Below, piece after piece: positions 37,711 to 46,654 of a DNA stretch of 64,000 bases; position 1 is the stretch's first letter, and the number at the start of each line of letters is the position of its first letter. Both the position numbers and the translations under genes were made by a program. This DNA comes from Pseudoalteromonas sp. TB64 (lineage in GTDB: Bacteria > Pseudomonadota > Gammaproteobacteria > Enterobacterales > Alteromonadaceae): the NCBI RefSeq assembly GCF_000498095.1, contig NZ_AUTQ01000230.1, positions 1,231 to 65,230 on the forward strand, written 5' to 3'. The notes under the pieces were generated by a model. That model was not told the origin of the DNA, made no database searches, and saw only the letters and a program-made list of their open reading frames with translations.

Positions 37711-38592
37711 ATGGCTGTAAAAATAGCAAAACACTATTTTATAAATTTAAGTTTAGCCATTGTAATATTTGCTTTAGGTATTTTAGCCATTCGTTATTAC
37801 AACCATTATGTATCTGCCTATACAGATATAACAATTAACTCTAAAGTGCTTAACGAATCCCGCAAAGTGTTTATTAGATTACCCGCTAATTACAATCCCA
37901 AAAAAGCGTACCCATTAATTATTAAAACAGATGGTAATTTTAATTTAGAAACATGGGATCAAACACTTACAAAGCAAGCCAAAAGTGAAAAAGGGGATAA
38001 GGCTATATTGGTGTCTATTCCTAATTTATTTTTTACTGATACACGCAATCGCGATTTAGTGCCTCCTTATGCTCGACAAGAGGTAAATACAGAGCCTCGT
38101 TTAGAGCTTGAAACACTTCCTGAACCGAATGGGGAAGCCGATAAGTTTTTGCAATTTATAGAAACAGAGCTACTCCCGTATTTGTCGGCTAACTATAAGC
38201 TTACTGATAATCGTATTTTAAGTGGGTTTTCGGCTGGAGGGAGCTTTGTACTTTATACACTGCATACAAAGCCTGAATTGTTTAATGGCTACTTTGCATT
38301 TAGTCCTGCAGCTTGGTATGACGACATGACCGTAGTTAAAAGAGTAGAGACATTTTTACAAAACGAATCTAGCAGACTTAAATCACGTACTTATTTGTAT
38401 ATATCTGTGGGTGGAGCAGAGAACCCATTAATGTTAGAGGCGTTTAATAATTTAGAGTCAGCTTTAACAGCAAATCCTAATAATAACCTTGTGTGGCAAA
38501 GTGCTATAAATGCAGGTGCAGAGCACTCAGATAATCTACCGCTTAGCGTAGCTACTGCTTTGGCGGGGTATAATAAGTTTATTAAAGAGTAA
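37711..38592 (+). CDS. Exported or membrane-anchored esterase (esterase D/PF00756 type)
   Basis: 293 aa. N-terminal hydrophobic anchor (HYFINLSLAIVIFALGILAIRYY) that may be a signal anchor, then an alpha/beta-hydrolase domain with nucleophile elbow GFSAGGSF (Ser174), and a late histidine in NAGAEHSDNLP. The family includes feruloyl and S-formylglutathione esterases and siderophore hydrolases such as IroE/Fes. No neighbouring siderophore genes are present. It ends at the start of the SOS-operator gap. Confidence 0.88.
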   Translation: MAVKIAKHYFINLSLAIVIFALGILAIRYYNHYVSAYTDITINSKVLNESRKVFIRLPANYNPKKAYPLIIKTDGNFNLETWDQTLTKQAKSEKGDKAILVSIPNLFFTDTRNRDLVPPYARQEVNTEPRLELETLPEPNGEADKFLQFIETELLPYLSANYKLTDNRILSGFSAGGSFVLYTLHTKPELFNGYFAFSPAAWYDDMTVVKRVETFLQNESSRLKSRTYLYISVGGAENPLMLEAFNNLESALTANPNNNLVWQSAINAGAEHSDNLPLSVATALAGYNKFIKE

Positions 38593-38611
38593 GTTTGTTT
38601 GGTTTAAGTAT
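38593..38611 (+). promoter_or_regulatory. First SOS promoter -35 region
   Basis: TTGTTT lies 17 bases upstream of TATAAA at 38618-38623, an acceptable sigma-70 promoter. The -10 is inside the first LexA-type box. GTTTGTTTGGTTT here recurs before the second box at 38711 as GTTTGTCTGGTTTT, pointing to duplication. Confidence 0.4.
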
Positions 38612-38614
38612 TAA

Positions 38615-38630
38615 CTGTATAAATATACAG
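38615..38630. promoter_or_regulatory. LexA-type (SOS) operator 1
   Basis: CTGTATAAATATACAG fits CTGT-N8-ACAG exactly and lies in a longer dyad TAACTGTAT...ATACAGTTA. It overlaps the -10 TATAAA of a promoter with 17-base spacing. It is after the esterase gene and is followed by a 30-codon ORF at 38634. Confidence 0.8.
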
Positions 38631-38633
38631 TTA

Positions 38634-38726
38634 ATGCTGTTTTATATATTTTTAATAACAAACAAACTTTATATTTTTAGACTTAGTTTAATATTATTAA
38701 GTACTTATACGTTTGTCTGGTTTTAA
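38634..38726 (+). CDS. 30-codon hydrophobic ORF after SOS operator 1 (candidate)
   Basis: ATG to TAA, 30 codons, MLFYIFLITNKLYIFRLSLI then LLSTYTFVWF: strongly hydrophobic with a few basic residues, like small membrane toxins. The ATG comes only a few bases after the expected transcription start, so it would be almost leaderless and no Shine-Dalgarno sequence is visible. Coding is therefore doubtful; it is listed because of the operator. Confidence 0.25.
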   Translation: MLFYIFLITNKLYIFRLSLILLSTYTFVWF

Positions 38727-38754
38727 AGTCAGTTTTGTATAACGTTCTTAAGAA

Positions 38755-38770
38755 CTGTATTTATATACAG
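38755..38770. promoter_or_regulatory. LexA-type (SOS) operator 2
   Basis: CTGTATTTATATACAG fits CTGT-N8-ACAG exactly; the extended dyad is AACTGTAT...ATACAGTT. A promoter TTGTAT (38735-38740), 17 bases, TATTTA (38758-38763) places the operator over the -10. TTAATG follows both boxes. A minus-strand promoter with TATATA is also possible because the site is symmetric. Confidence 0.8.
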
Positions 38771-38790
38771 TTAATGGTCGTTGAGTTAAA

Positions 38791-38928
38791 ATGCTATCAA
38801 TACTTAGCACTTATATAGCCCATAATTTGTTTACAGCTTTTAATGTACGTTGTGTGTTTAGAGGGTTAGTAATATGCTGTGTAAGTATCGTGCAATTTCA
38901 ATATAACCTCACCAAAGTTACATCATAG
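38791..38928 (+). CDS. 45-codon ORF after SOS operator 2 (candidate)
   Basis: ATG to TAG, 45 codons: MLSILSTYIAHNLFTAFNVR, then CVFRGLVICCVSIVQFQYNL and KVTS. A hydrophobic central stretch with two adjacent cysteines could span a membrane. It starts about 20 bases after the predicted transcription start. The ribosome site is weak (GTTGAG). No homologue recognised. It is the most likely product of the SOS promoter if there is a protein; an RNA is equally possible. Confidence 0.35.
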   Translation: MLSILSTYIAHNLFTAFNVRCVFRGLVICCVSIVQFQYNLTKVTS

Positions 38929-39100
38929 TTTTAATACTGTTTTTGTAGTTAAAGAATAATAATAATTAATGGCTGGTGGCTTCACACATAAAGAACACAT
39001 CATACTAAATTTAGTTTAATACTTGCCTAAGCAATAGAGTAAATTGTAACTAAAATGATCAAAAAGGGAGTGCGAAATACAAGATGGTAGATTTAGAGAA
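38929..39100. other. Rest of the 545-bp SOS gap
   Basis: Nothing coding seen. The stretch from 38929 to 39100 has no clear hairpin; a strong terminator begins at 39101. Confidence 0.4.
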
Positions 39101-39131
39101 GTAAAAGAGCATTTTATAAATGCTCTTTTAC
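39101..39131 (-). terminator. Bidirectional terminator before MFS gene end
   Basis: GTAAAAGAGCATTT and AAATGCTCTTTTAC form a 14-bp perfect stem with a three-base loop. It lies 7 bases from the MFS stop and could also end any SOS transcript coming from the left. Confidence 0.8.
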
Positions 39132-39137
39132 TACATA

Positions 39138-40274
39138 TTAAGGCTTTGCTTTTTTAAAAAATAATACGAGTGTAATTATAAATGCGAATACACTACAACT
39201 TATAAATACATTTTGCTCACCACCAGGAATATATTCCATAAAAGACGTAAAAAACTGACCCGAAAATACAGCCATCGTAAAGTAAGATAAATTTTTACCA
39301 CGTACTTTTACATCGCTTAGTTCAACCGTCATATGATTTAAAAGAGGGATGCTAAAACCAAACCCTATGCCTATTAATATTGCACCTAAAATTAAAAGTA
39401 GGGTGCTTGCGTATGTAAAACAAATATACGATAAACCAAAAGCTAAAAAAGCAAATGCCAACACTTTGGGTTCACCTAGCAACTTTGTTACTTTAGGCAT
39501 AAAGCCAGCTGTAACTACCGCGACTAAAGATATAAATGCGAGTAATTGACCAATTTGTGACTCGTTATAATTTTGTGCATTCATAGTAATAGGAAGTAAA
39601 ACGGTTGATGTAAAAAATATGGTCATTGCTAAAGTCGAGATTACATATACACTTTTTAAAGAAAGTCCGTTAATCGTTTTAGCCGTGTTGAGCTCAACTA
39701 TTTCTTCGTTATTGTTGTTTGTTAAATTTTTATTTGGCACAAATAACAAAAGCATCGCTAAAAATACCCATGCAATTAAATAAAGTGAAAGTGGTAAGCC
39801 CCAAAACTGCGACGCAAGTAAACCACCTAAAAATAAAAATACAACACCACCTAGCTCTATTGCCATGCCTTGTTTTGCAATCATACCTAGGCGCGCTTCG
39901 CCTGTGTACCATGTTGAAATTAAAACAGTGCAACTAGCCATCACAACAGCAGTTATGCCACCAAGTAAAAATCGATTAGCAAATACTAATGTAGGACCAT
40001 TTAAAAAATAAACACTGGCACCTGCAAGACCATATAAAAACAAACCAATTATTAAGAGTTTATAAGCGCCGTGTTTATCTATTAGTTTTCCCGCAATAGG
40101 AGCAAACACAACGGCACCTAACGAGGGAAGTGTAATTAAAAGTACGGCGTTATCGGTTATACCTAATCCTTGTGAAATACTTACTAAACCCGGAGCAAGT
40201 AAAGTGCCTACCATTATAGTTAAGCTAGCTATGCAAAGGAGTGTAAAGCTACCTGCTGTTTTTAATTTATTCAT
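39138..40274 (-). CDS. MFS transporter
   Basis: 378 aa, twelve predicted spans in two six-span halves. The loop 2-3 motif is present as FAPIAGKLIDKHGAYKLL, the usual G-x-L-x-D-x-x-G pattern. The N-terminus TLLCIASLTIMVGTLLAPGLVSISQGLG resembles CynX/NimT- and Bcr-type carriers. Substrate unknown. It is 24 bases downstream of a second, frameshifted MFS gene, and both are divergent from a LysR regulator, which is a common arrangement for efflux or uptake genes controlled by that regulator. Confidence 0.9.
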   Translation of the reverse strand: MNKLKTAGSFTLLCIASLTIMVGTLLAPGLVSISQGLGITDNAVLLITLPSLGAVVFAPIAGKLIDKHGAYKLLIIGLFLYGLAGASVYFLNGPTLVFANRFLLGGITAVVMASCTVLISTWYTGEARLGMIAKQGMAIELGGVVFLFLGGLLASQFWGLPLSLYLIAWVFLAMLLLFVPNKNLTNNNNEEIVELNTAKTINGLSLKSVYVISTLAMTIFFTSTVLLPITMNAQNYNESQIGQLLAFISLVAVVTAGFMPKVTKLLGEPKVLAFAFLAFGLSYICFTYASTLLLILGAILIGIGFGFSIPLLNHMTVELSDVKVRGKNLSYFTMAVFSGQFFTSFMEYIPGGEQNVFISCSVFAFIITLVLFFKKAKP

Positions 40275-40298
40275 ATGTACTCCTAAATTTTAAAGTAA

Positions 40299-41470
40299 TT
40301 ATTTTTTAGCTAAAGAGTTAAAAACTGCGCTTAGTAAAATAAATATAATGCTTACAACTACAACTCCTGGCCACTGATAAAGTGCAAATGCTTTTACACC
40401 AACCATTGAGCCAACAGCGCCGCCAATGTAATAACCCAACATGTAAATTCCATTTATGCGGCTTTGCGCTGATGGATCAATACTAAAAACACGAACTTGG
40501 TTAGCGACTTGAGCACTAAATATGGCAAAGTCGATTAAGATAATACCCACTATTAATGATGCCAAACTGCCATTAAATAAACCGGTAATTGCAAAACCAA
40601 TAGCTGCTAACGCAAGAGCAATCATTATTAAAGTTTTAGATCCTAGTTTGTTAACCCATTTACCAGATGACTTAGCACCAATTACTCCTGCCAAAGCAAT
40701 TACGCCAAATAAACCAGCTTGTTGTGCGTTGTAGTTAAATGGTTCATCGCTTACATAAATAGCAAGTGTTGCCCAAAGTACGTTAAATGAAGCAAACCAA
40801 AAAGCACCTGAAAGTGTAAATGTTGTAGCGATTTATGTTTAGTAAATAATGCCAATGTACTTTTAATAAGCGCCAAGTAACGCAAGTTAGTGCTGGGCTT
40901 GTTTGAAGGTAAAAAAATGCGGAGTAGTACACCAAATAAAGCTGCAAGTAATGCCGACATTAAAAATACATTTCGCCAGCCAAATTGCTCACCTACAAAT
41001 CCGCTTAACGTTCTTGAAAGTAAAATACCAATGGTTAAGCCCATCATTAAGGTGCCTAATGTTGCACCTTTTTGATCTGCAGATACAAGCGATGCCGCAA
41101 ACGGTATTAGCTGCTGGGTAATATTGGCGCTTACACCAATTAAAAATACCGAGATAAGTAACAACGAATAGTTTGGCGCTAGCATTGCAGTACCGCAAGC
41201 AAACACCAATAAACACGATAAAAGACTAATTAAACGCCTGCGGGTAATTGAGTCACCCAAAGGAGATATAAACAATAAGGCAAACGCATAACCAATTTGT
41301 GTTAACGCTGGAATACTGCCTAGTTGCGAATTACTTAAGTTAAACTCGCTCGCTATAAGCGGCAAAATAGGTTGGCTGTAATATAAATTGGCGGCTGTTG
41401 CAGCAATTGCAGTGGTCATCAGTAATAATATAAACCGACTCAATGATTGATTATGTTCAGGCTTTGCCAT
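40299..41470 (-). pseudogene. MFS transporter with a single frameshift
   Basis: The N-terminal part (41470-40751) has spans 1-6 and FISPLGDSITRRRLISLL; the C-terminal part (from about 40835 down to 40299) continues in another frame as TFTLSGAFWFASFNVLWATLAIYVS, then NAQQAGLFGVIALAGVIGAK. One missing base in the short A run (T run at 40832-40834 on the plus strand) would restore a full-length protein of about 390 aa. It is first in the two-gene MFS operon and divergent from the LysR gene. It may be a sequencing error. Confidence 0.85.
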
Positions 41471-41540
41471 AGTGCTCTCTGATTTTTAAACATGGGGTAA
41501 TAATAAGAGTTCTTTACCTATAACAAAAATCATATTATTT

Positions 41541-41565
41541 TATAGAATCTATACAATTATTGTAT
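41541..41565. promoter_or_regulatory. Overlapping dyads in LysR/MFS divergent promoter
   Basis: TATAGA-A-TCTATA (41541-41553) and ATACAAT-T-ATTGTAT (41551-41565) are two perfect dyads sharing three bases, placed between the divergent genes. The second fits the LysR T-N11-A core. Candidate operator for the adjacent regulator. Confidence 0.55.
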
Positions 41566-41577
41566 TTTAGGCATGTT

Positions 41578-42486
41578 ATGGACATAAAAACATTAAAGAG
41601 CTTTGTAAGCGTTGCTAAGCATCAAAGTTTTTCAGAGGCAGCGAAAGAGCTACACACCGTGCAGCCGGCAATAAGCAGGCACATTGCACAGTTAGAAAAC
41701 GAGCTTGATGTTGTATTATTTATAAGAAACTCGAGAGATGTTGCAATAACTCAAGCCGGTGAGCAGTTATTAAAAGATGCCAACGCAATTTTGGCGCTCG
41801 CTGCAAAAGCTAAAACTCAAGTTAAACGAGCGCACAATGGGCAGGTAGGTACACTTAATATTGCCCATTTAAGTTCGGCATGCTTAACCTTTATGGCAAC
41901 ACTTGTACGAGAATATAAACAGCAATATCCGCATGTACATGTCACCTTGTTCGAAATGACCGCGACGGAACAAATACACGCTTTTAAAAATGAATTAATT
42001 GATATTGGATTTTCGCGACCATTACCTGAGTCAATTAGTGATGAATTTATAAAACACGATATTTATATCGATAAGTTAGTCGCTGTTTTAAATAAAGATC
42101 ATAACGAGTCTGACAAATTGAGTATTGATTTGAATGACTTAAAAAATGATAAATTTGTTATTTTTGATCGAGACGAAGCAGTTGGTTTATTTGATGAAAC
42201 CATAATGCTTTGTAAAAGTGCTGGTTTTTCGCCAAATATAATAAGCCACCCTCGACATATGCAAACATTAGTTACCGAAGTTGCAGCAGGGCTTGGAATA
42301 TCGATTGCTCCACATTGTGTTCGTAAATTATATAGCGAAGGGTGTGTGTTTGTGGCAATAAAAAATGCGACTAAAAAAATACCGGTAGAAGTGCAATATA
42401 AACAAAGTAACTTAAACGCAACAGTACACGCTTTTGTTGATATAGCGCTGGCCGCAAAGCCCGAGATACAACGGAGCATGGCTTAA
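41578..42486 (+). CDS. LysR-family transcriptional regulator
   Basis: 302 aa from the ATG at 41578 (MDIKTLKSFVSVAKHQSFSE); upstream in-frame TTG adds six residues and was rejected. The helix-turn-helix is SFSEAAKELHTVQPAISRHIAQLENELDVVLF (about 18-50). The effector domain follows with GFSRPLPESISDEF and a late TEVAAGLGISIAPH. It probably controls the divergent MFS pair; the ligand is unknown. A terminator follows at 42517-42548. Confidence 0.92.
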   Translation: MDIKTLKSFVSVAKHQSFSEAAKELHTVQPAISRHIAQLENELDVVLFIRNSRDVAITQAGEQLLKDANAILALAAKAKTQVKRAHNGQVGTLNIAHLSSACLTFMATLVREYKQQYPHVHVTLFEMTATEQIHAFKNELIDIGFSRPLPESISDEFIKHDIYIDKLVAVLNKDHNESDKLSIDLNDLKNDKFVIFDRDEAVGLFDETIMLCKSAGFSPNIISHPRHMQTLVTEVAAGLGISIAPHCVRKLYSEGCVFVAIKNATKKIPVEVQYKQSNLNATVHAFVDIALAAKPEIQRSMA

Positions 42487-42516
42487 ACACTTGTTTAAAA
42501 TCCGAGTAAAACGACT

Positions 42517-42548
42517 AAAACCCTACAATATAATTATCGTAGGGTTTT
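42517..42548. terminator. Bidirectional terminator between LysR and porin genes
   Basis: AAAACCCTAC and GTAGGGTTTT pair around a 12-base AT-rich loop, with T and A runs on the two sides. The genes on both sides converge here. Confidence 0.8.
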
Positions 42549-42572
42549 AAATAAATTTAGCTTAAATTAGCA

Positions 42573-43780
42573 TTAAAGTTTATATCTAAAGCCAATAGCG
42601 ATGCCATCATCCTCCGACTGTTCCATTAAAGCTTGCTGTTCTTTGTTATTACTTTGAAAGCCACCAAAATCTTTACGTGCTTCTACGTAAGCAATAGTGT
42701 CTGCATCAATAAGATAGTGCAAACCAATAACAGCAAATTGACGTTTAAATACATCATTTGGATCGGCGTTAAAGTTTGGCTGAATAACGTAGTCGTCGCC
42801 GGCGTCAAACAGGTTATAGGCAATAAAAGGGCGTAAGTCGTTATCAAAACGATACGATGCAAAGGTTTCGACCCCAATAGCATCTTTAATTAAACGTCCT
42901 AGGTTGTCGGTATCATGATTTTGGTTTTTATTAACGTTAGCCGCTACATATAAGCCAGGTGCATTAAAGTCGCCCCATTTAATACCCGCACCGTATATTA
43001 AGTCCTCAACTGAGCGGGTAGTACCATCACAAAAGTAAGGTCAAACTCTCCTCTGTTTACACCTGCAGTAAGGGTAAGCATTTTAGTTACGTTATAAGTA
43101 ACTGCACTGCCAAACGTTGAGTTAAATTCGACTCTTTGGGCTGCACTATCACCAGACTCCCATAATGTTTGGCATTGCGATTGTGATATATCGGTAATAT
43201 CGCAGGTATAAAAATCATCGTTTTTTAATTGAGCTTGTATTGTAAAATCAAATTCTTTGTAACTATTACGATACTGCACGAGTTTGTCGCCACGACCAGT
43301 TCCATTCACTGCGCCATCGTCTTTATTGTACGTATATACACCAGCGGCATTACCATCCCACACAAAGCTATTATTTGTGGCATAAACTACGTCGTACCAA
43401 GCACCCCATTGTTTACCGATTGTAAGTTGCCCGTATTTTTCATGAGAAAGACCCGCATAACCTAAACGGTTATACAAAAACTCATCTTGAATGGATTCAA
43501 AGCGGTTATTGTAAACAATATCACTACTGCCCACAGGGTTTACACCCCATTCTACAAGTGCAAGTGCCATCCAATCATTTTTAAGTTTTCGCTCAAAACT
43601 AAAGTTTATTCGTGAGGTACCATTGACGACTTCGGTCTGACCTTGAGTATTAATTACACGAACATCTACATAACCACCAACATTTAAGGCGTTAGTGTCA
43701 TCTTTATACAATTCGACTGCAAATACAGTCGGAGCAGCTACAATAAGTGCACTAAACAGTGCCGCTAATTTTATGTTCAT
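42573..43780 (-). pseudogene. Gram-negative porin gene with single-base frameshift
   Basis: Outer-membrane trimeric porin of about 400 aa. Start MNIKLAALFSALIVAAPTVFA is a signal peptide; then VELYKDDTNALNVGGYVDVRV. The N-terminal frame runs to GEFDLTFVM and stops near 42998; the C-terminal part continues in another frame with DGTTRSVEDLIYGAGIKWGD and ends in GIAIGFRYKL, a standard beta-barrel end, at 42573. One extra base in the run at 43031-43034 would restore the gene. The methionine at 43780 is the likely start; longer in-frame ORF extends upstream without homology. Confidence 0.88.
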
Positions 43781-44428
43781 TTTATATTGCCTCAGTGTGT
43801 GAACGACTGTTTTTACCAAAGTAAAATTTTAATAGTTGCAGACTAACAAAGCACTATATAGCTCAAAAGTGAAAAATACTCATTAAAAGTGACAACAAAA
43901 CACCAAGAATATTCACTCACCGTTAACGTTGTTTTTATTGTGTTAAAAACATTTGATTATTGATGTGGTTAGATAGGTAAATAGTGCTGTAAAACGCTTA
44001 ATAGCATAAATATTAATTTGAATTTATTTCACGTTGATTAAAAAATAACATGTAGTGTAATTGCTCTAAAATGGCTTTATTTTCAAAGGTATAACTAAAA
44101 ATAATTTTAAGGTAATAAAATCCGATAGATTAAACCAGATAGATACCATCCCTCATTTATCAATAAGCTGAGTTGTTTTTAAATATAGTTTTATTAATTG
44201 AAATAATTGATAAAAGGTTACTTTAAGCCCAAATTTAATTCTTACTAAAATAAGCCACCAGCCTTCTTATAAGCTTTATTTATTACTGTACATTTAAATA
44301 AGGGTAGTACGTTTAAAAATGCACTGTAATGCCAGTGTTTGAAAATAATCTTTGATAGAAAAAAGGCCTAATTTGGTATAAACTGCGCGCAATTTAAATA
44401 CATCCTTACACCCTCGGAGGGTAGCGCT
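43781..44428. other. 648-bp intergenic region
   Basis: Divergent spacer between the porin gene and the ABC-F gene, very AT-rich, with no ORF of convincing quality. It must hold both promoters. The only clear signal is the ribosome site GGAGGG at 44416-44421 for the ABC-F gene. Confidence 0.5.
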
Positions 44429-46018
44429 ATTATTAGTACAGCTAATGTCACCATGCAATTTGGTGCTAAACCATTATTTGAAAATATCTCAGCAAAATTT
44501 GGCGACGGAAACCGTTACGGTTTAATCGGTGCAAATGGTTGTGGTAAATCAACATTTATGAAAATTTTAAGTGGTGAGCTTGAAGCGTCTTCAGGTAATG
44601 TAAGTACTGATCCAAATGAACGCGTTGCTAAATTAAACCAAGACCAGTTTGCATACGAAGAATACTCAGTAATTGACACTGTGATCATGGGTCACAAGCA
44701 ATTATGGGAAATTAAACAAGAGCGCGACCGTATTTATTCTTTACCAGAAATGAGTGAAGAAGACGGCATGAAAGTAGCCGATCTTGAAACTGAATTTGCC
44801 GAAATGGATGGTTACTCTGCTGAATCTAAAGCAGGCGAGCTTTTATTAGGCGTAGGTATTGGCACAGACCAACACTTTGGTCCAATGTCTGAAATAGCAC
44901 CTGGTTTTAAACTGCGTGTGCTACTTGCTCAAGTATTGTTCTCAGACCCAGACATTATGCTACTGGATGAGCCTACCAATAACTTGGATATTTATACTAT
45001 TAAGTGGTTAGAAGACGTGTTGAACCAACGCGACTGTACCATGATCATCATCTCGCATGACCGTCACTTTTTAAACTCTGTGTGTACACACATGGCCGAC
45101 ATTGACTACGGCGAGCTACGTATTTACTCAGGTAACTACGACGAATACATGTTTGCAGCAACGCAAGCCCGTGAGCAGTTATTAAGTGAAAACGCGAAGA
45201 AGAAAAACCAAATTGCTGAGCTTCAACAGTTTGTTTCGCGTTTCTCTGCTAACGCATCTAAAGCTAAGCAAGCAACATCGCGTGCTAAGCGTATTGATAA
45301 AATTCAGTTAGATGAAGTTAAAGCGTCATCACGTCAAACGCCGTTTATTCGTTTCGATCAAGAAAAACAGTTATTCCGCAACGCACTTGAAATGAATAAT
45401 CTAACGCAAGGTTTTGACGATACAACTTTATTCTCAGGCCTTGAAGGTTTAGTAGAAGTTGGCGAACGTATTGCTATTATTGGTGAAAATGGTGTTGGTA
45501 AAACAACATTACTTAATACTTTAGCAGGGCGCTTGGCGCCTAAAGCCGGTGAGTTTAAGTTTTCTGAAAACGCGAACATTGGTTATTACGCGCAAGATCA
45601 CGCTGACGAATTTGCAACCGACATGAACTTGTTTCAGTGGATGGAGCAATGGCAACAAGAAGGCGACGACGAGCAAGTAGTTCGTAGCTTTTTAGGTCGT
45701 ATGTTGTTTTCGCAAAACGATATTAAAAAGTCAGTTAAAGTAATATCTGGTGGTGAGCAAGGTCGTATGCTGTTTGGTAAAATTATGATGCATAAACCAA
45801 ACATATTACTTATGGATGAGCCAACTAACCACATGGATATGGAATCTATTGAAGCGCTTAACTTAGCACTTGAAGCCTACGAAGGGACATTGATGTTTGT
45901 ATCGCACGATCGTCAATTTGTATCCTCTGTTGCTACTCGTATTTGGGAAGTTAAAGACGGTGAAATAATCGACTTTAGAGGCAACTACGCAGAATACTTA
46001 GCGAGTAAAGAAGCTTAA
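44429..46018 (+). CDS. ybiT: ABC-F ATPase YbiT-like, predicted ATT start
   Basis: 529 aa ABC-F protein with two ABC domains: Walker [10 protein letters not shown] and GENGVGKTT, signature [10 protein letters not shown]-type and ISGGEQGRM, Walker [12 protein letters not shown] and [11 protein letters not shown]. It matches YbiT along its length (translation factor family; YbiT's role is not fully defined). The first ATG is at 44453, but eight upstream residues ISTANVT plus the initiator are homologous to E. coli MLVSSNVTM, and GGAGGG is seven bases before the ATT at 44429. No ATG, GTG or TTG is in frame upstream, so ATT is the likely start. Confidence 0.93.
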   Translation: MISTANVTMQFGAKPLFENISAKFGDGNRYGLIGANGCGKSTFMKILSGELEASSGNVSTDPNERVAKLNQDQFAYEEYSVIDTVIMGHKQLWEIKQERDRIYSLPEMSEEDGMKVADLETEFAEMDGYSAESKAGELLLGVGIGTDQHFGPMSEIAPGFKLRVLLAQVLFSDPDIMLLDEPTNNLDIYTIKWLEDVLNQRDCTMIIISHDRHFLNSVCTHMADIDYGELRIYSGNYDEYMFAATQAREQLLSENAKKKNQIAELQQFVSRFSANASKAKQATSRAKRIDKIQLDEVKASSRQTPFIRFDQEKQLFRNALEMNNLTQGFDDTTLFSGLEGLVEVGERIAIIGENGVGKTTLLNTLAGRLAPKAGEFKFSENANIGYYAQDHADEFATDMNLFQWMEQWQQEGDDEQVVRSFLGRMLFSQNDIKKSVKVISGGEQGRMLFGKIMMHKPNILLMDEPTNHMDMESIEALNLALEAYEGTLMFVSHDRQFVSSVATRIWEVKDGEIIDFRGNYAEYLASKEA

Positions 46019-46041
46019 TAACCTATTTACCCGTTAACTCT

Positions 46042-46071
46042 AAAAAGCCATGTTTAAACATGGCTTTTTTT
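46042..46071 (+). terminator. Terminator of ybiT
   Basis: AAAAAGCCATGTTT and AAACATGGCTTTTTTT make a perfect stem that closes directly on itself in the middle, with a T run, 24 bases after the stop. Confidence 0.9.
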
Positions 46072-46094
46072 GTTTTTGTGAGTCGCAATTAAAC

Positions 46095-46110
46095 TTGGTT
46101 TGGGTATAAT
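46095..46110 (+). promoter_or_regulatory. purE promoter -10 motif shared with seqA
   Basis: TTGGTTTGGGTATAAT, identical to 7960-7975, with TATAAT at 46105-46110, 60 bases before purE. No PurR box was recognised. Confidence 0.5.
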
Positions 46111-46169
46111 ACCCGCCTAAAACCGGACATAAGTCCGCTATTTTGAAAATACATTACTGAGGAATATTT

Positions 46170-46652
46170 ATGACTGTTGGCATTATTATGGGTTCTAAAT
46201 CAGATTGGCCAACCATGGAACACGCAGCACTTATGCTAGAACACTTTGGCATTAAGTACGAAACTAAAGTTGTGTCTGCACACCGAACTCCTCAATTACT
46301 TGCTGATTACGCAAGTTCAGCCGCAGATCGCGGCATTAAAGTTATCATTGCGGGTGCTGGCGGCGCGGCGCATTTACCAGGTATGGCGGCTGCATTTACT
46401 TCGCTTCCTGTACTGGGTGTTCCAGTAAAATCAAAAGCATTAAACGGTGTTGATTCGTTACTGTCTATTTGCCAAATGCCAAAAGGCGTTGCAGTAGGCA
46501 CATTAGCAATTGGCGAGCCCGGTGCTGCAAATGCAGGTTTATTAGCTGCGCAAATTTTAGGATGTCAAAATCCAGAAATTTTTGCAAAAATTGAAGCGTT
46601 TCGTAAACAACAAACCGAGACTATTTTAGCTAATCCAAATCCTGCAGAGTAA
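46170..46652 (+). CDS. purE: N5-carboxyaminoimidazole ribonucleotide mutase
   Basis: Class I PurE, 160 aa, converts N5-CAIR to CAIR in purine synthesis. It has the start [17 protein letters not shown] (catalytic loop GSKSDWP) and [10 protein letters not shown] with the catalytic His. [11 protein letters not shown] and [12 protein letters not shown] are the other conserved loops. A two-base gap separates it from purK, so the pair forms an operon. Confidence 0.97.
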   Translation: MTVGIIMGSKSDWPTMEHAALMLEHFGIKYETKVVSAHRTPQLLADYASSAADRGIKVIIAGAGGAAHLPGMAAAFTSLPVLGVPVKSKALNGVDSLLSICQMPKGVAVGTLAIGEPGAANAGLLAAQILGCQNPEIFAKIEAFRKQQTETILANPNPAE

Positions 46653-46654
46653 TA

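Noticed and set aside
44453-46018. ABC-F gene starting at the first ATG
   Set aside because: Would drop eight homologous residues and leave the ribosome site 31 bases away.
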